Counted from the stretch's first letter, positions 1 to 7,018 are shown. The stretch: 19,910 nt of DNA from Fimbriimonadaceae bacterium (GCA_019694835.1 JAIBBE010000099.1:1-19910), one strand, 5' to 3'. Notes: generated from the sequence alone by a model not told the origin. Numbers and translations are program-made.

Positions 1-147
1 GGGGTGCGCGGATTGGCTTGCGGGGTGCGCGGATTGGCCTGCGGGGTGCGCGGATCGGCCTGCGGGGTGCGCGGATTGGCCTGCGGGGTGCGCGGATCGG
101 CCTGCGGGGTGCGCGGATCGGCCTGCGGGGTGCGCGGATCGGCCTGC
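1..147. repeat. Tandem array, seven 21-bp units
   Basis: Seven head-to-tail units of exactly 21 bp start at 1, 22, 43, 64, 85, 106 and 127. Each runs ggggtgcgcgga-(t/c)-tggcc-like core-tgc, with only two variable positions (T/C at base 14 and one T/C in unit 1). The array probably continues to the left of the window. Because 21 is a multiple of three, all frames stay open and give 7-residue peptide repeats, but nothing else suggests coding. It is a minisatellite-type repeat; CRISPR is excluded because there are no spacers. Confidence 0.93.
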
Positions 148-154
148 GGGTGCT

Positions 155-314
155 TATGCCTCCGCCCTCTCAAGGGTGGAGGCGCTGCCGATGGGGTAGA
201 CGCGGGATTGATGACCTGCCGGATGGACAATCAGGCATACGGCAGGGGCTGCCCTTCTTGGTGCCCGCGGCAATCCGATAGGCTAGCCTCCACCCTTGGG
301 AGGGTGGAGGCATA
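155..314. repeat. 160-bp element with inverted ends and hairpins
   Basis: The outer 14 bases (155-168) are the inverse complement of 301-314 with one G-T wobble. Each end is itself a hairpin: 158-168 pairs with 173-183 (loop ctca), and 286-296 pairs with 301-311 (loop tggg), both with GCCTCC(A/G)CCCT arms. A weaker inner pair, cctgccg near 216 and cggcagg near 239, lies between them. The geometry resembles a non-coding REP doublet or MITE. No target-site duplication is visible and no coding frame inside is convincing. Together with the tandem array it fills the gene-free stretch 1-384. Confidence 0.7.
286..311 (-). terminator. Hairpin downstream of deoB, possible terminator
   Basis: A perfect 11-bp stem with a 4-nt loop lies about 75 nt past the deoB stop on the minus strand. 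There is no clear T-tract on either side, so intrinsic termination is uncertain. It may equally act as an mRNA 3' end stabiliser. It is also the right end of the 155-314 element. Confidence 0.35.
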
Positions 315-384
315 GAAAATGGCCGGAGTGCTTCAGCCCGGATGCGGGTTGAGTCAGCCCTTGGCCATCGAATCAGAGCGTGGA

Positions 385-1530
385 TCAGATCAGTGCCGTG
401 CCCGCGGCGCCGGGAATGTCGAGCCACTTCGCGACCGTCGCCCCGACCGCGTCCATCCCCTTCGTGTCGCCGAGCGCGGAGGGGGGGACGCCGCCGACGA
501 GGACCGAGACGGGGACGAACTCGCGCGAGTGGTCGGTGCTGGGGGTGGTGGGGTCGTTGCCATGATCGGCGGTCAGGATGAGGAGATCCTCGCCAGGAGT
601 CAGGCCCGCAATCAGTTCGGCGAGGTGGCTATCGAACTCTTCGAGGCACCCGGCGAAGCCCTTGGGGTCGTTGCGATGGCCGAAGCGCATGTCGAAGTCC
701 TCGAAGTTCGCGAAGATGAACCGGGCATCGGAATCGAGCGCCGCCCGCATCGCGCCCCAATGCTCGGCGTTGTTCTGCGTCCGCCGTACCGACCGAAACC
801 CGCGTCCATCGAACAACTCGGGCACGACCCCGATTCCGTACACATCCCCGACCGCGTCGCAAAGATTCGGCGGCGGGGTCAGTGGAAAGTCCTTGCGCCG
901 GTCGGTGCGCGTGAACCCCGCCTTCGCATCACCAACAAACGGACGAGCGATGACGCGCTGGACGTCGTTCGGCTCCACACACAATCCGCGCGCGATCCGG
1001 CAGTAGTCGTACAGCTTCTCGATCGGCACGATGTCCTCGTGGCAGGCGATTTGGAACACGCTATCGGCGCTGGTGTAGACGATCGGGAAGCCGGTGTCGA
1101 GGTGCTGTTGCCCGAGATCGGCGATGATTTGGGTGCCGCTGGCGGCGCGATTGCCTAGCGTCTGGGTCTCGATGGCGCGCTCGAAGTCCTTGATCAGCGA
1201 GATTGGAAAGCCGTCCGGATAGGTCGGGAAAGGCCGCTTGGTGATCGCGCCCATCATCTCCCAGTGGCCGGTGACCGAGTCCTTGCCGCCGAGCGAAAGC
1301 TCCTGCAGGCGACCATAGCGCACGGAGAAGCCGCCGACGTTCGGCAGCGCCTCGAATCCTGCGCTGTCGAGGTAGCCACAGGCAGCAAGGATTGGCGCGT
1401 GGAGCCCACCGTTCGCCTCGACCACATGCTTCAGCGTCGAAGGATGGTCGGTGTCGCCGAAGAGAGCCGCGTCGGGGGCTTCGCCGGCTCCGCAGCCGTC
1501 GAGAACGAGGACGATCGCGCGTCTGGGCAT
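385..1530 (-). CDS. deoB: Phosphopentomutase DeoB
   Basis: This cytosolic Mn-dependent enzyme of the alkaline phosphatase superfamily interconverts (deoxy)ribose-1-phosphate and (deoxy)ribose-5-phosphate in nucleoside salvage. The 381-residue protein is slightly short for the family but complete. Visible active-site elements are D11 in DGCGAG, T87 in KDSVTGHWE (the residue phosphorylated in characterised homologues), D280 and H285 in DFDMRFGHR, D322 and H323 in TADHGND, and H334 in DHSREF. The ATG is 3 nt after the ribBA stop, so the two are almost surely cotranscribed and translationally coupled; no good Shine-Dalgarno is seen. Its product, ribose-5-phosphate, is one isomerase step from ribulose-5-phosphate, the RibBA substrate. 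The partner phosphorylase DeoA is encoded 14 kb away in this window. Confidence 0.96.
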   Translation of the reverse strand: MPRRAIVLVLDGCGAGEAPDAALFGDTDHPSTLKHVVEANGGLHAPILAACGYLDSAGFEALPNVGGFSVRYGRLQELSLGGKDSVTGHWEMMGAITKRPFPTYPDGFPISLIKDFERAIETQTLGNRAASGTQIIADLGQQHLDTGFPIVYTSADSVFQIACHEDIVPIEKLYDYCRIARGLCVEPNDVQRVIARPFVGDAKAGFTRTDRRKDFPLTPPPNLCDAVGDVYGIGVVPELFDGRGFRSVRRTQNNAEHWGAMRAALDSDARFIFANFEDFDMRFGHRNDPKGFAGCLEEFDSHLAELIAGLTPGEDLLILTADHGNDPTTPSTDHSREFVPVSVLVGGVPPSALGDTKGMDAVGATVAKWLDIPGAAGTALI

Positions 1531-1533
1531 GGC

Positions 1534-2736
1534 CTAGTTTGGCAGGCGGTGACCCATCTTCTCGCGCTTGGTCTGCAGGTACCTCTCGTTGTGCTCGGTT
1601 GGCGTCGCGACGAGCGGTACGTGCTCGACGATCTCCAGGCCGTAGCCCTGAATGCCGGCGACCTTCGCCGGGTTGTTGGTCATCAGTCGGAGCCGTCGCA
1701 AGCCAAGATCGGCGAGAACTTGGGCGCCGATGCCGTAGTCTCGCAGGTCCGCTTTGAACCCAAGCGCCTGGTTCGCTTCGACGGTGTCCATGCCTTTATC
1801 CTGGAGTTCGTAGGCGCGCAGTTTGTTGAGGATGCCGATGCCTCGGCCCTCTTGGGCGATGTACAGCACGACCCCCCGGCCTTCCGCCTCGATCCGGTCG
1901 AGGGCGAGGGCAAGTTGGTCGCCACAGTCGCAGCGCAGCGAGCCGAGGATGTCGCCGGTGAGGCAGCTTGAGTGCACGCGGACCAGGGTTGGCTCCTCGG
2001 TGCAAACGTCGCCTTTGACGATCGCGAGATAGGGTGCGGTTTCGACGGCAGGCTCGTAGCCATACAGCGTGAATTCGCCATGCTTCGTCGGGAAAGGAAT
2101 CGGTCCCGCGACCCGGTGCACCAGTTTCTCGGTGTGACGACGATAGGCAATGAGATCCGAAATCGTAATGAGCTTGAGGTCGTGCTCTTTGGCGAATTGT
2201 TCCAGCCCTTCCAGCCGCATCATCGAGCCGTCGTCAGCGACGATTTCGCAGAGCACGCCGACCGGCTTAAATCCAGCGAGAGTACAGAGGTCCACCGTGG
2301 CCTCGGTGTGACCCGCGCGGCGAAGCACGCCGCCCTTCTCGGCCCGGAGCGGAATGATGTGGCCGGGGCGGGCGAGGTCGGAGGCTCTTGAATTTGGGTT
2401 GCAGAAGACCTCAACCGTCTTCGCGCGGTCATAGGCGCTGACGCCGGTCGTGCAGCCCTCGATCGCATCCACGGTTTCACCCATCGCGGTGCCGAGGCGG
2501 GCGGTGTTCTGCTTGGTCATCATCGGGATCAGCAGTTCCTGAAGTCGCTCGGCGGTGGTCGGGATACAGGGCACCCCTCGCCCGAAGCGAATCATGAAGT
2601 TCATCGCTTCTGCCGTACAGGTCTCGCCCGGCATGATCAAGTCGCCTTCGTTCTCACGATCGGGATCGTCGACGACGATGACCATCTTGCCTTTACGAAG
2701 GTCTTCCAGGGCGTCGGGAATGCTGGCGAAGCTCAT
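1534..2736 (-). CDS. ribBA: Bifunctional RibBA (DHBP synthase / GTP cyclohydrolase II)
   Basis: The protein carries out the two entry steps of riboflavin synthesis: ribulose-5-phosphate to 3,4-dihydroxy-2-butanone-4-phosphate, and GTP to the diaminopyrimidine. The 400 residues are typical of the fusion. The N-terminal RibB half (1-200) has the acidic DDPDRENEGDL loop (23-33) and GHTEA (142-146). The C-terminal RibA half (about 205-400) has zinc cysteines C258, C269 and C271 in CLTGDILGSLRCDCG, plus EGRGIG (296-301) and LMTNNPAK (351-358). The start is supported by a -10-like TAGAAT six bases upstream, suggesting a leaderless mRNA. There is no room for an FMN riboswitch in the 78-bp gap to rimO. 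It is the first gene of a two-gene unit with deoB. Confidence 0.97.
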   Translation of the reverse strand: MSFASIPDALEDLRKGKMVIVVDDPDRENEGDLIMPGETCTAEAMNFMIRFGRGVPCIPTTAERLQELLIPMMTKQNTARLGTAMGETVDAIEGCTTGVSAYDRAKTVEVFCNPNSRASDLARPGHIIPLRAEKGGVLRRAGHTEATVDLCTLAGFKPVGVLCEIVADDGSMMRLEGLEQFAKEHDLKLITISDLIAYRRHTEKLVHRVAGPIPFPTKHGEFTLYGYEPAVETAPYLAIVKGDVCTEEPTLVRVHSSCLTGDILGSLRCDCGDQLALALDRIEAEGRGVVLYIAQEGRGIGILNKLRAYELQDKGMDTVEANQALGFKADLRDYGIGAQVLADLGLRRLRLMTNNPAKVAGIQGYGLEIVEHVPLVATPTEHNERYLQTKREKMGHRLPN

Positions 2737-2742
2737 GCCTCT

Positions 2743-2748
2743 ATTCTA
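2743..2748 (-). promoter_or_regulatory. -10 box of ribBA, leaderless geometry
   Basis: On the minus strand the order is TAGAAT, then agaggc (6 nt), then the ATG of ribBA. If this hexamer is the -10 element, transcription starts on or next to the start codon. No convincing -35 was found. Confidence 0.6.
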
Positions 2749-2802
2749 CGTGCTGATCGTGCTTGCTCGTCTTTTGCGAGCCGTGACTCCAAGGCGGCCT
2801 GC

Positions 2803-2808
2803 CATAAT
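2803..2808 (+). promoter_or_regulatory. -10 box of rimO, leaderless geometry
   Basis: CATAAT is followed by six bases (gaaccc) and the rimO ATG. It is preceded by TGC, an extended -10 signature. It mirrors the ribBA promoter on the other strand of the same 78-bp gap, with the same 6-nt spacing. Confidence 0.6.
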
Positions 2809-2814
2809 GAACCC

Positions 2815-4194
2815 ATGCCCCAAGACTCCGCTGGTCCGACCGTGCGCATCGTGACCCTCGGATGCGCCAAGAACGAGGTCGACAGCGAAGAGATCGCGGG
2901 CGTGCTCCAGGGCGCGGGGTTCGCGGTCGAGGCGGACAAGCGGCCCGACGTCACGATCATCAACACCTGCGGCTTCCTGGAGTCGGCAAAGCTCGAGTCC
3001 ATCGAGGCGATCAAGAAGGCAGTGCGGACCAAGGGCAAAGGAAAGGTCATCGTCGCCGGATGTTTGAGCCAACGCATGGGCGAAGACTTGGCCCGGCTCG
3101 CGCCCGGTGCCGATGCATACATCGGAGTCGGGCAAATGGGGCGGTTCGACCAGATCGTGCGCGGCCTGTTTGGCAGCAAGGAAGTCCTTTTCGATGTCAA
3201 GCCGCCGCATCATCGCTGGGCGGACGTGCCGAGCCGGGCGCGGTCCGGGCGACCGTGGAGCGCGTACCTCAAGATCAGCGAGGGCTGCGACCACCAGTGC
3301 ACCTTCTGCACGATTCCCTCGTTCCGGGGCAGGCACGTGAGCAAGCCGATCGAGCGCGTGGTCGAGGAAGCCCGGCACCTCGCCGCCCAAGGCACGAAAG
3401 AGATCAACCTGATCGCCCAGGATGTGACGCAATACGGCTTTGACCTCTACAAGGAGTTCACCCTGCCCAAGCTCCTGCGCGAACTCGACGCGGTCGAGGG
3501 CATCGAGTGGATTCGGATGCTCTACTTCTATCCGAACCGCCTCACCGACGAAGTCATCGAGGCCATGGCGACCCTGCCGAAGGTGCTGCCGTACATCGAC
3601 ATCCCTCTCCAGCACGTGCACCCCGACGTCTTGCGCCGGATGAAGCGTCCTTGGGACGGCGAGCGGTATCTCAAGCTCTTCGAAAAGCTCCGCACTTCCC
3701 TGCCGGAGTGCGCGATCCGCACGACCTTCATCGTCGGCTTCCCCGGCGAGACCGACGCCGAGTTCCGGTCGCTGCTCGACTTCATCGATTCGGCGAAAAT
3801 GGACCGCGTCGGGGCGTTTCTGTTCAGTCGTGAGCCGTCCACGCCGAGCTACGACATGCCGGATCAGGTGCCGTCGCGCGTCAAGCGCGACCGCTTCGAC
3901 AAGCTCATGCGCCGCCAGCAAAGCATCTCGATGTCCATCAACGAGGGCTTCGTCGGGCGGACCATCCGGGTCTTGATCGACGAGGAGAAGGACGGCTGGA
4001 GCGCCGGTCGCTCGTTCCGCGACGCCCCCGAGATCGATGGCTGGGTGTTCGTACGCGGCTCTCACACCCCCGGTTCGTTCGTTGACGCCGTCATCACCGA
4101 AGCCGCCGAGTACGACCTCTACGGCTCTGTCGATGGCGTGCCCGTTCGCCGGCGTCCCTCGCGCGGCATGGCGATTCCGGTCGCGCCTCGCTGA
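2815..4194 (+). CDS. rimO: Ribosomal protein S12 methylthiotransferase RimO
   Basis: This radical SAM enzyme puts a methylthio group on a conserved aspartate of ribosomal protein S12. The 459 residues match the family. The N-terminal UPF0004 domain supplies three cluster cysteines: C17 (TLGCAKNEVDSE), C52 (NTCGF) and C83 (AGCLSQR). The radical SAM cluster is C158, C162 and C165 in SEGCDHQCTFCTIPSFRG. The last 70 or so residues look like the TRAM domain. TLGCAKN and FCTIPSFRG favour RimO over MiaB. Divergent from ribBA, and apparently monocistronic because a REP element and a convergent gene follow. The start at 2815 is supported by the CATAAT box six bases upstream. Confidence 0.96.
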   Translation: MPQDSAGPTVRIVTLGCAKNEVDSEEIAGVLQGAGFAVEADKRPDVTIINTCGFLESAKLESIEAIKKAVRTKGKGKVIVAGCLSQRMGEDLARLAPGADAYIGVGQMGRFDQIVRGLFGSKEVLFDVKPPHHRWADVPSRARSGRPWSAYLKISEGCDHQCTFCTIPSFRGRHVSKPIERVVEEARHLAAQGTKEINLIAQDVTQYGFDLYKEFTLPKLLRELDAVEGIEWIRMLYFYPNRLTDEVIEAMATLPKVLPYIDIPLQHVHPDVLRRMKRPWDGERYLKLFEKLRTSLPECAIRTTFIVGFPGETDAEFRSLLDFIDSAKMDRVGAFLFSREPSTPSYDMPDQVPSRVKRDRFDKLMRRQQSISMSINEGFVGRTIRVLIDEEKDGWSAGRSFRDAPEIDGWVFVRGSHTPGSFVDAVITEAAEYDLYGSVDGVPVRRRPSRGMAIPVAPR

Positions 4195-4222
4195 CATCCC
4201 AAAACCGACAAAACCCGCAGCC

Positions 4223-4253
4223 CCGGTAGCCGTCGGATGGCTCGTGCCGACGG
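4223..4253 (+). repeat. REP element, left copy
   Basis: The 30 bp at 4223-4252 are an exact inverse complement of the two copies right of the transposase. It begins with the REP-type tetranucleotide GTAG (4226-4229), followed by a stem of CCGTCGG (4230-4236) and CCGACGG (4247-4253) around a 10-nt loop. It sits between the rimO stop and the transposase stop. Confidence 0.88.
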
Positions 4254-4260
4254 GACCTCC

Positions 4261-4758
4261 TTATCGGTCGTACCCATCGTACAGGACCTCTCGAAGGTTG
4301 TGTCCGACCGCCCAAACGTAGGGCCACTCGGAGCAATCTTTGGTCAGACCCTTGCGAACGGGGTTTTCGGCGATATAGCGCGCGTGCTTGCGCCAAGCGT
4401 CGTCGCCTCGAGGCGCATGGTCATAGTAATTCTTCTGCCACCTTAGACCCAAGTTTGAGCGGTAGAACCACCAGCCTGTTTTGAACTTGAACCGCTCCAA
4501 GGCAGTTTTGAGGTCACTTCGTTCGTTATTGCCTTGGAGCATAAGATGCATGTGATCGGGCATCAGGAGGGCGATCGGTACAGTCACCTCGTACTCGGCC
4601 ACAATGGCCTCAAGCGCTTCATGAATCGCTCGGACGCTCGATTCGGCCAACAAGCTGAGTGTTCGGTCATCAAGGCATAGCGTGAAGGCAAAGGTCACGT
4701 GCCCGACATAGGCCTGCCTCGGAAGCCGGTGTGGTCGCTCGATGACGCGTTTGCCCAT
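4261..4758 (-). CDS. REP-associated tyrosine transposase (RAYT, Y1 HUH family)
   Basis: This is a single-strand DNA nuclease of the Y1/HUH superfamily, related to IS200/IS605 TnpA and thought to mobilise or have spread REP palindromes. It has 165 residues. The metal-binding HUH pair is H69 and H71 in MPDHMHLML. The catalytic tyrosine is most likely Y112 in WQKNYYDH, followed by the family hallmark ARYIAENPVRKGL (126-138). It appears intact, with no internal stop. Exact REP copies lie 8 bp past its stop and 31 and 76 bp before its start, the classic RAYT arrangement, so this enzyme and this REP family probably belong together. A CATTAT box six bases before the ATG supports the start. As is usual for RAYTs it is probably domesticated rather than an active IS. 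Confidence 0.93.
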   Translation of the reverse strand: MGKRVIERPHRLPRQAYVGHVTFAFTLCLDDRTLSLLAESSVRAIHEALEAIVAEYEVTVPIALLMPDHMHLMLQGNNERSDLKTALERFKFKTGWWFYRSNLGLRWQKNYYDHAPRGDDAWRKHARYIAENPVRKGLTKDCSEWPYVWAVGHNLREVLYDGYDR

Positions 4759-4764
4759 TGCCAG

Positions 4765-4770
4765 ATAATG
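4765..4770 (-). promoter_or_regulatory. Possible -10 box of the RAYT gene
   Basis: On the minus strand CATTAT precedes ctggca and the ATG, the same 6-nt spacing seen at ribBA and rimO. The hexamer matches the -10 consensus at only four positions. Confidence 0.35.
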
Positions 4771-4789
4771 GCCAATTTGAAGAGGTTCG

Positions 4790-4819
4790 CGTCGGCACGA
4801 GCCATCCGACGGCTACCGG
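4790..4819 (-). repeat. REP element, right copy 1
   Basis: This 30-bp copy is identical to the third copy at 4835 and is the exact inverse complement of the left copy. Its GTAG tetranucleotide reads on the minus strand (4813-4816), so it points toward the transposase and opposite to the left copy. Confidence 0.88.
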
Positions 4820-4834
4820 AGGGTGTGAGTTTTT

Positions 4835-4864
4835 CGTCGGCACGAGCCATCCGACGGCTACCGG
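4835..4864 (-). repeat. REP element, right copy 2
   Basis: This is an exact direct duplicate of the copy at 4790, with 15 bp between them, forming a tandem doublet. It ends 10 bp from the PAP2 stop codon, so transcripts of the upstream phosphatase gene would run into these hairpins. Confidence 0.88.
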
Positions 4865-4874
4865 GGTTGTGTAT

Positions 4875-5429
4875 TCAGACCTGGGGTTGCCGTGGCCCCC
4901 AACCCTTGATCCCCATGATCAGGAAGCAGAAAGCGGCCGAAAACGCGCCGAGTGCAGCCCCACCAAGGACGTCGGTCGGATAGTGCACGCCGACGTAGAT
5001 CCGGCTCACGGCAACAAGACAAGCCCAAAAGAACAAGCCCCACGCAATCCAGGCGCGATCCGTGCCACGAAGGAGGAAGCCGATCATGAAGGCGATGGCG
5101 AATGAAGTCGTGGTGTGACCGCTGGGAAAGCTGGTCGAGCCGAAGACTTGTTCGAGGGGACGGCTGTACTCGAAATTTGACGGTCGCATCCGGCCCGCGA
5201 ATGTCATAACGGCGAGGCGCACCAAACCGGAAAACGCTCCGGCGACGAAGGCCGAAATCGCGTATGGCCGAAGGGGCCGAAACAGACCCACGATCACCAA
5301 GATCAGTCCCTGCACCCAGCCGAGCCCCGTGCTCGTGATCAAGATCATGACGGGGTCGAGCCAATCGCGATGCAGTTCGACATGGAGGGCGCGGTAGCCT
5401 TCCTGGTCGAACCTCCAAAGCCAGTCCAT
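4875..5429 (-). CDS. PAP2-family membrane phosphatase
   Basis: A membrane acid phosphatase of the PAP2 superfamily (184 residues), probably acting on undecaprenyl-pyrophosphate or another lipid phosphate at the outer face of the inner membrane. Visible core motifs are RP at 82-83, FPSGHT (101-106) and SRIYVGVHYPTDV (142-154), giving catalytic H105 and H149 with R143 and D153. The usual lysine seven positions before the RP is not conserved. Several hydrophobic segments (about 25-50, 57-77, 108-121, 127-141, 156-173) predict five or more membrane helices. It starts 4 nt after the MoxR stop without a Shine-Dalgarno, so it is probably coupled to that gene. Substrate is unknown. Confidence 0.9.
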   Translation of the reverse strand: MDWLWRFDQEGYRALHVELHRDWLDPVMILITSTGLGWVQGLILVIVGLFRPLRPYAISAFVAGAFSGLVRLAVMTFAGRMRPSNFEYSRPLEQVFGSTSFPSGHTTTSFAIAFMIGFLLRGTDRAWIAWGLFFWACLVAVSRIYVGVHYPTDVLGGAALGAFSAAFCFLIMGIKGWGPRQPQV

Positions 5430-5433
5430 AAGG

Positions 5434-6384
5434 TCAGCCGACAGGAACGGGGGCCGGGACCGAGGTCATGACTTGCTCGATGATCTGCTCGTTCGACGTG
5501 CCTCTCGCCTTCACCTCGCCACGTGCAATGACGCGGTGGCCCAGCACCATGGGTGCGACCGCTTTCACATCGTCGGGCCGAACGAAGTTCTGGCCCGACA
5601 TCGCCGCATGGGCCTGGGCCGCGTGCAGCAGGAACAGCGAGCCGCGCGGAGACGCCCCCATCGTCAGCAACCCGTGTTCGCGCGTGGCCCGGACGATATC
5701 GACCATGTATTGGCGAACGGTATCGTGGACGAACATGTCGCGCACGTGGCCCTGCGCTTCGGTGAGCTGCTCGGGCTGGCAAACCTGGCTCACGGTGTCG
5801 AGCGGGAGCGCGACCTGCTGCTGCTTGAGGATCTCGGCTTCGGCCTCGCGCGACGGATATCCCAACGCAATACGGGCGAAGAAGCGGTCGAGCTGAGCTT
5901 CGGGCAGCGGGTAGGTGCCGGTCATCTCGACGTTGTTCTGGGTCGCGATGACGAAGAACGGTTTCGGCAGGTTGCGCGTGACGCCGTCACTCGAAACCTG
6001 CCGCTCCTCCATCGCTTCGAGGAGGCTGCTCTGCGTTTTCGGCGTCGCGCGATTGATCTCGTCGACGAGCACGACATTGCCGAAGATCGGCCCCGGCCTG
6101 AACTCGAAGGCGGCCGTCTGCTGGTTGTAGATCGACGCACCCGTGATGTCGGCGGGCAATAGGTCGGGCGTGAACTGAATCCGCCTGAACTCGCCGCCGA
6201 TGGTTCGGGCAAGCGCCTTGGCAAGGGTCGTCTTGCCGACGCCGGGGATGTCTTCGATGAGAAGATGGCCGTTGCACAGCAGCGTGAGAACGGCTTTCTG
6301 CACGGTCTCGGTCTTGCCGACGATGACCTTCTCGATCTCATCGACCATCGAGCGGGACAGGGGGGCGATATCGGCTGGGGTCAA
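5434..6384 (-). CDS. MoxR-family AAA+ ATPase
   Basis: A MoxR-type chaperone-like ATPase that usually assists VWA/DUF58 protein complexes. With the TTG start at 6384 it has 316 residues. Walker A is PGVGKTT (47-53), Walker B VLVDEINRA (105-113), sensor 1 ATQN (147-150), and the arginine-finger region PEAQLDRF (161-168). The start is debatable. A GTG at 6426 would add 14 residues, but a TACAAT box lies inside that extension. TTG at 6384 is preceded by GAGGG at good spacing and gives the usual short N-terminus before VIVGK. The typical DUF58 and VWA partners are absent; the downstream partner is a PAP2 phosphatase. Confidence 0.92.
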   Translation of the reverse strand: MTPADIAPLSRSMVDEIEKVIVGKTETVQKAVLTLLCNGHLLIEDIPGVGKTTLAKALARTIGGEFRRIQFTPDLLPADITGASIYNQQTAAFEFRPGPIFGNVVLVDEINRATPKTQSSLLEAMEERQVSSDGVTRNLPKPFFVIATQNNVEMTGTYPLPEAQLDRFFARIALGYPSREAEAEILKQQQVALPLDTVSQVCQPEQLTEAQGHVRDMFVHDTVRQYMVDIVRATREHGLLTMGASPRGSLFLLHAAQAHAAMSGQNFVRPDDVKAVAPMVLGHRVIARGEVKARGTSNEQIIEQVMTSVPAPVPVG

Positions 6385-6404
6385 AGAATCCCTCGCATCC
6401 CTTG

Positions 6405-6410
6405 ATTGTA
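6405..6410 (-). promoter_or_regulatory. -10 box upstream of the MoxR gene
   Basis: TACAAT on the minus strand is followed by six bases and an ATG at 6398. That ATG opens only five codons (M-R-G-I-L), whose stop overlaps the TTG proposed as the MoxR start (TTGA, 6384-6381). The promoter therefore supports a start downstream of 6405. Confidence 0.45.
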
Positions 6411-6441
6411 CGTTCTTTGGACACACCGAGTCCTCCGGTCC

Positions 6442-6512
6442 CCCTCTCCCTGCGCCCTCCTGCTTACGAGCACGGAGGATTGGGTGGCGGAGGAGAGGGT
6501 TAGGGGAGAGGT
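6442..6512. repeat. Nested hairpin repeat, C/T-rich family, copy 1
   Basis: An outer inverted pair, ccctctcc (6442-6449) and ggagaggg (6492-6499), encloses a hairpin with arms cctcctgct (6456-6464) and agca-c-ggagg (6469-6478). The right part, 6491-6512, read on the minus strand is nearly identical to 7030-7052. It fills the gap between the MoxR gene and the end of the YcxB-like gene and could end transcription of the latter. Confidence 0.65.
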
Positions 6513-6518
6513 GCCGGG

Positions 6519-7012
6519 TTAGCCTTTGGCCTTGAGCAGCCCGCGGCTGATGAGAAGCTCGCGGAACGCCGCCGCCTGCTCGGGGCTGGCGAAGGCGCGC
6601 TTGGGGATGGGGTACGGGAAGACGACGCTTTCACGCCTCAGAATGTAGACCTCAGTTCGCTCGATTGCCAAGGCAAACCTTCCCCATTCTAGTGTCTCGA
6701 CTTTGCCTTGCTCGTGGACCTCAAGACCTCTAGAAGAAATGCCAACCGGCTGTTGGGATGGATGCATGGAGATGACCTTTCTCGCCGCGATCACGGGGAT
6801 CAGGAGCATTAGCACTGCCAACCCAGTCGACACAAGCGCCGCCAAGGCTCCAACTAATTTGGATTCAGTTGCCGACAGGTACACGGCACAGAGGGATAAC
6901 AATAAGAGGCATAGCCAAAAGGTTTTGAGCTTTGGCGGTGCAAACTGTGTTTCATCGCCTGTCGAACCTCTGCTTCGGTTGGCACCCACGTGATGGTGAT
7001 GGGCTCGCCCAT
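6519..7012 (-). pseudogene. YcxB-like membrane protein, broken by a one-base frameshift
   Basis: The long open frame (6519-6989, GTG start) has two membrane helices and a C-terminal YcxB-like domain (FPIP-type motif: VFPYPIPKRAFASPEQAAAF). However, its first 20 or so residues look random. A different frame starting at ATG 7012 reads MGEPITITWVPTEAEVRQ followed by AMKHSLHRQSSKPF, a sensible N-terminus for such a protein. A TAAGAT box lies exactly six bases upstream of it. Joining the frames needs a -1 shift at the CCTTTTGG or AAAACC run (minus strand, about 6917-6926). That gives about 164 residues with KPF running directly into WLCLLLLS. This is a one-base deletion, a sequencing error, or less likely programmed slippage on the T4/A4 runs. 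Function of the family is unknown; it is membrane-bound. Confidence 0.72.
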
Positions 7013-7018
7013 GCTTCT

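Noticed and set aside
1..147. CRISPR array
   Set aside because: Units are directly adjacent without spacers and are only 21 bp long.
1..281. Open frames through the 21-bp repeats (e.g. RGLACGV repeats) as a repeat protein
   Set aside because: The period of 21 keeps all frames open automatically; composition is extreme and no start, Shine-Dalgarno or domain supports coding inside the window.
319..1971. Plus-strand open frames across deoB and ribBA (279 and 235 residues)
   Set aside because: Both are antisense shadows of well-conserved minus-strand enzymes.
2737..2814. FMN riboswitch before ribBA
   Set aside because: The gap is only 78 bp, shared with rimO, and the -10 box sits six bases from the start, leaving no leader.
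2746..4197. 483-residue open frame antisense to rimO
   Set aside because: It is the mirror of rimO in GC-rich code, rich in Arg/Asp/Leu/Val, without a recognisable domain.
4261..4758. Active IS200/IS605 element
   Set aside because: The NPVRKGL-type sequence and flanking REPs mark it as a RAYT, there is no TnpB, and no IS-type ends were found.
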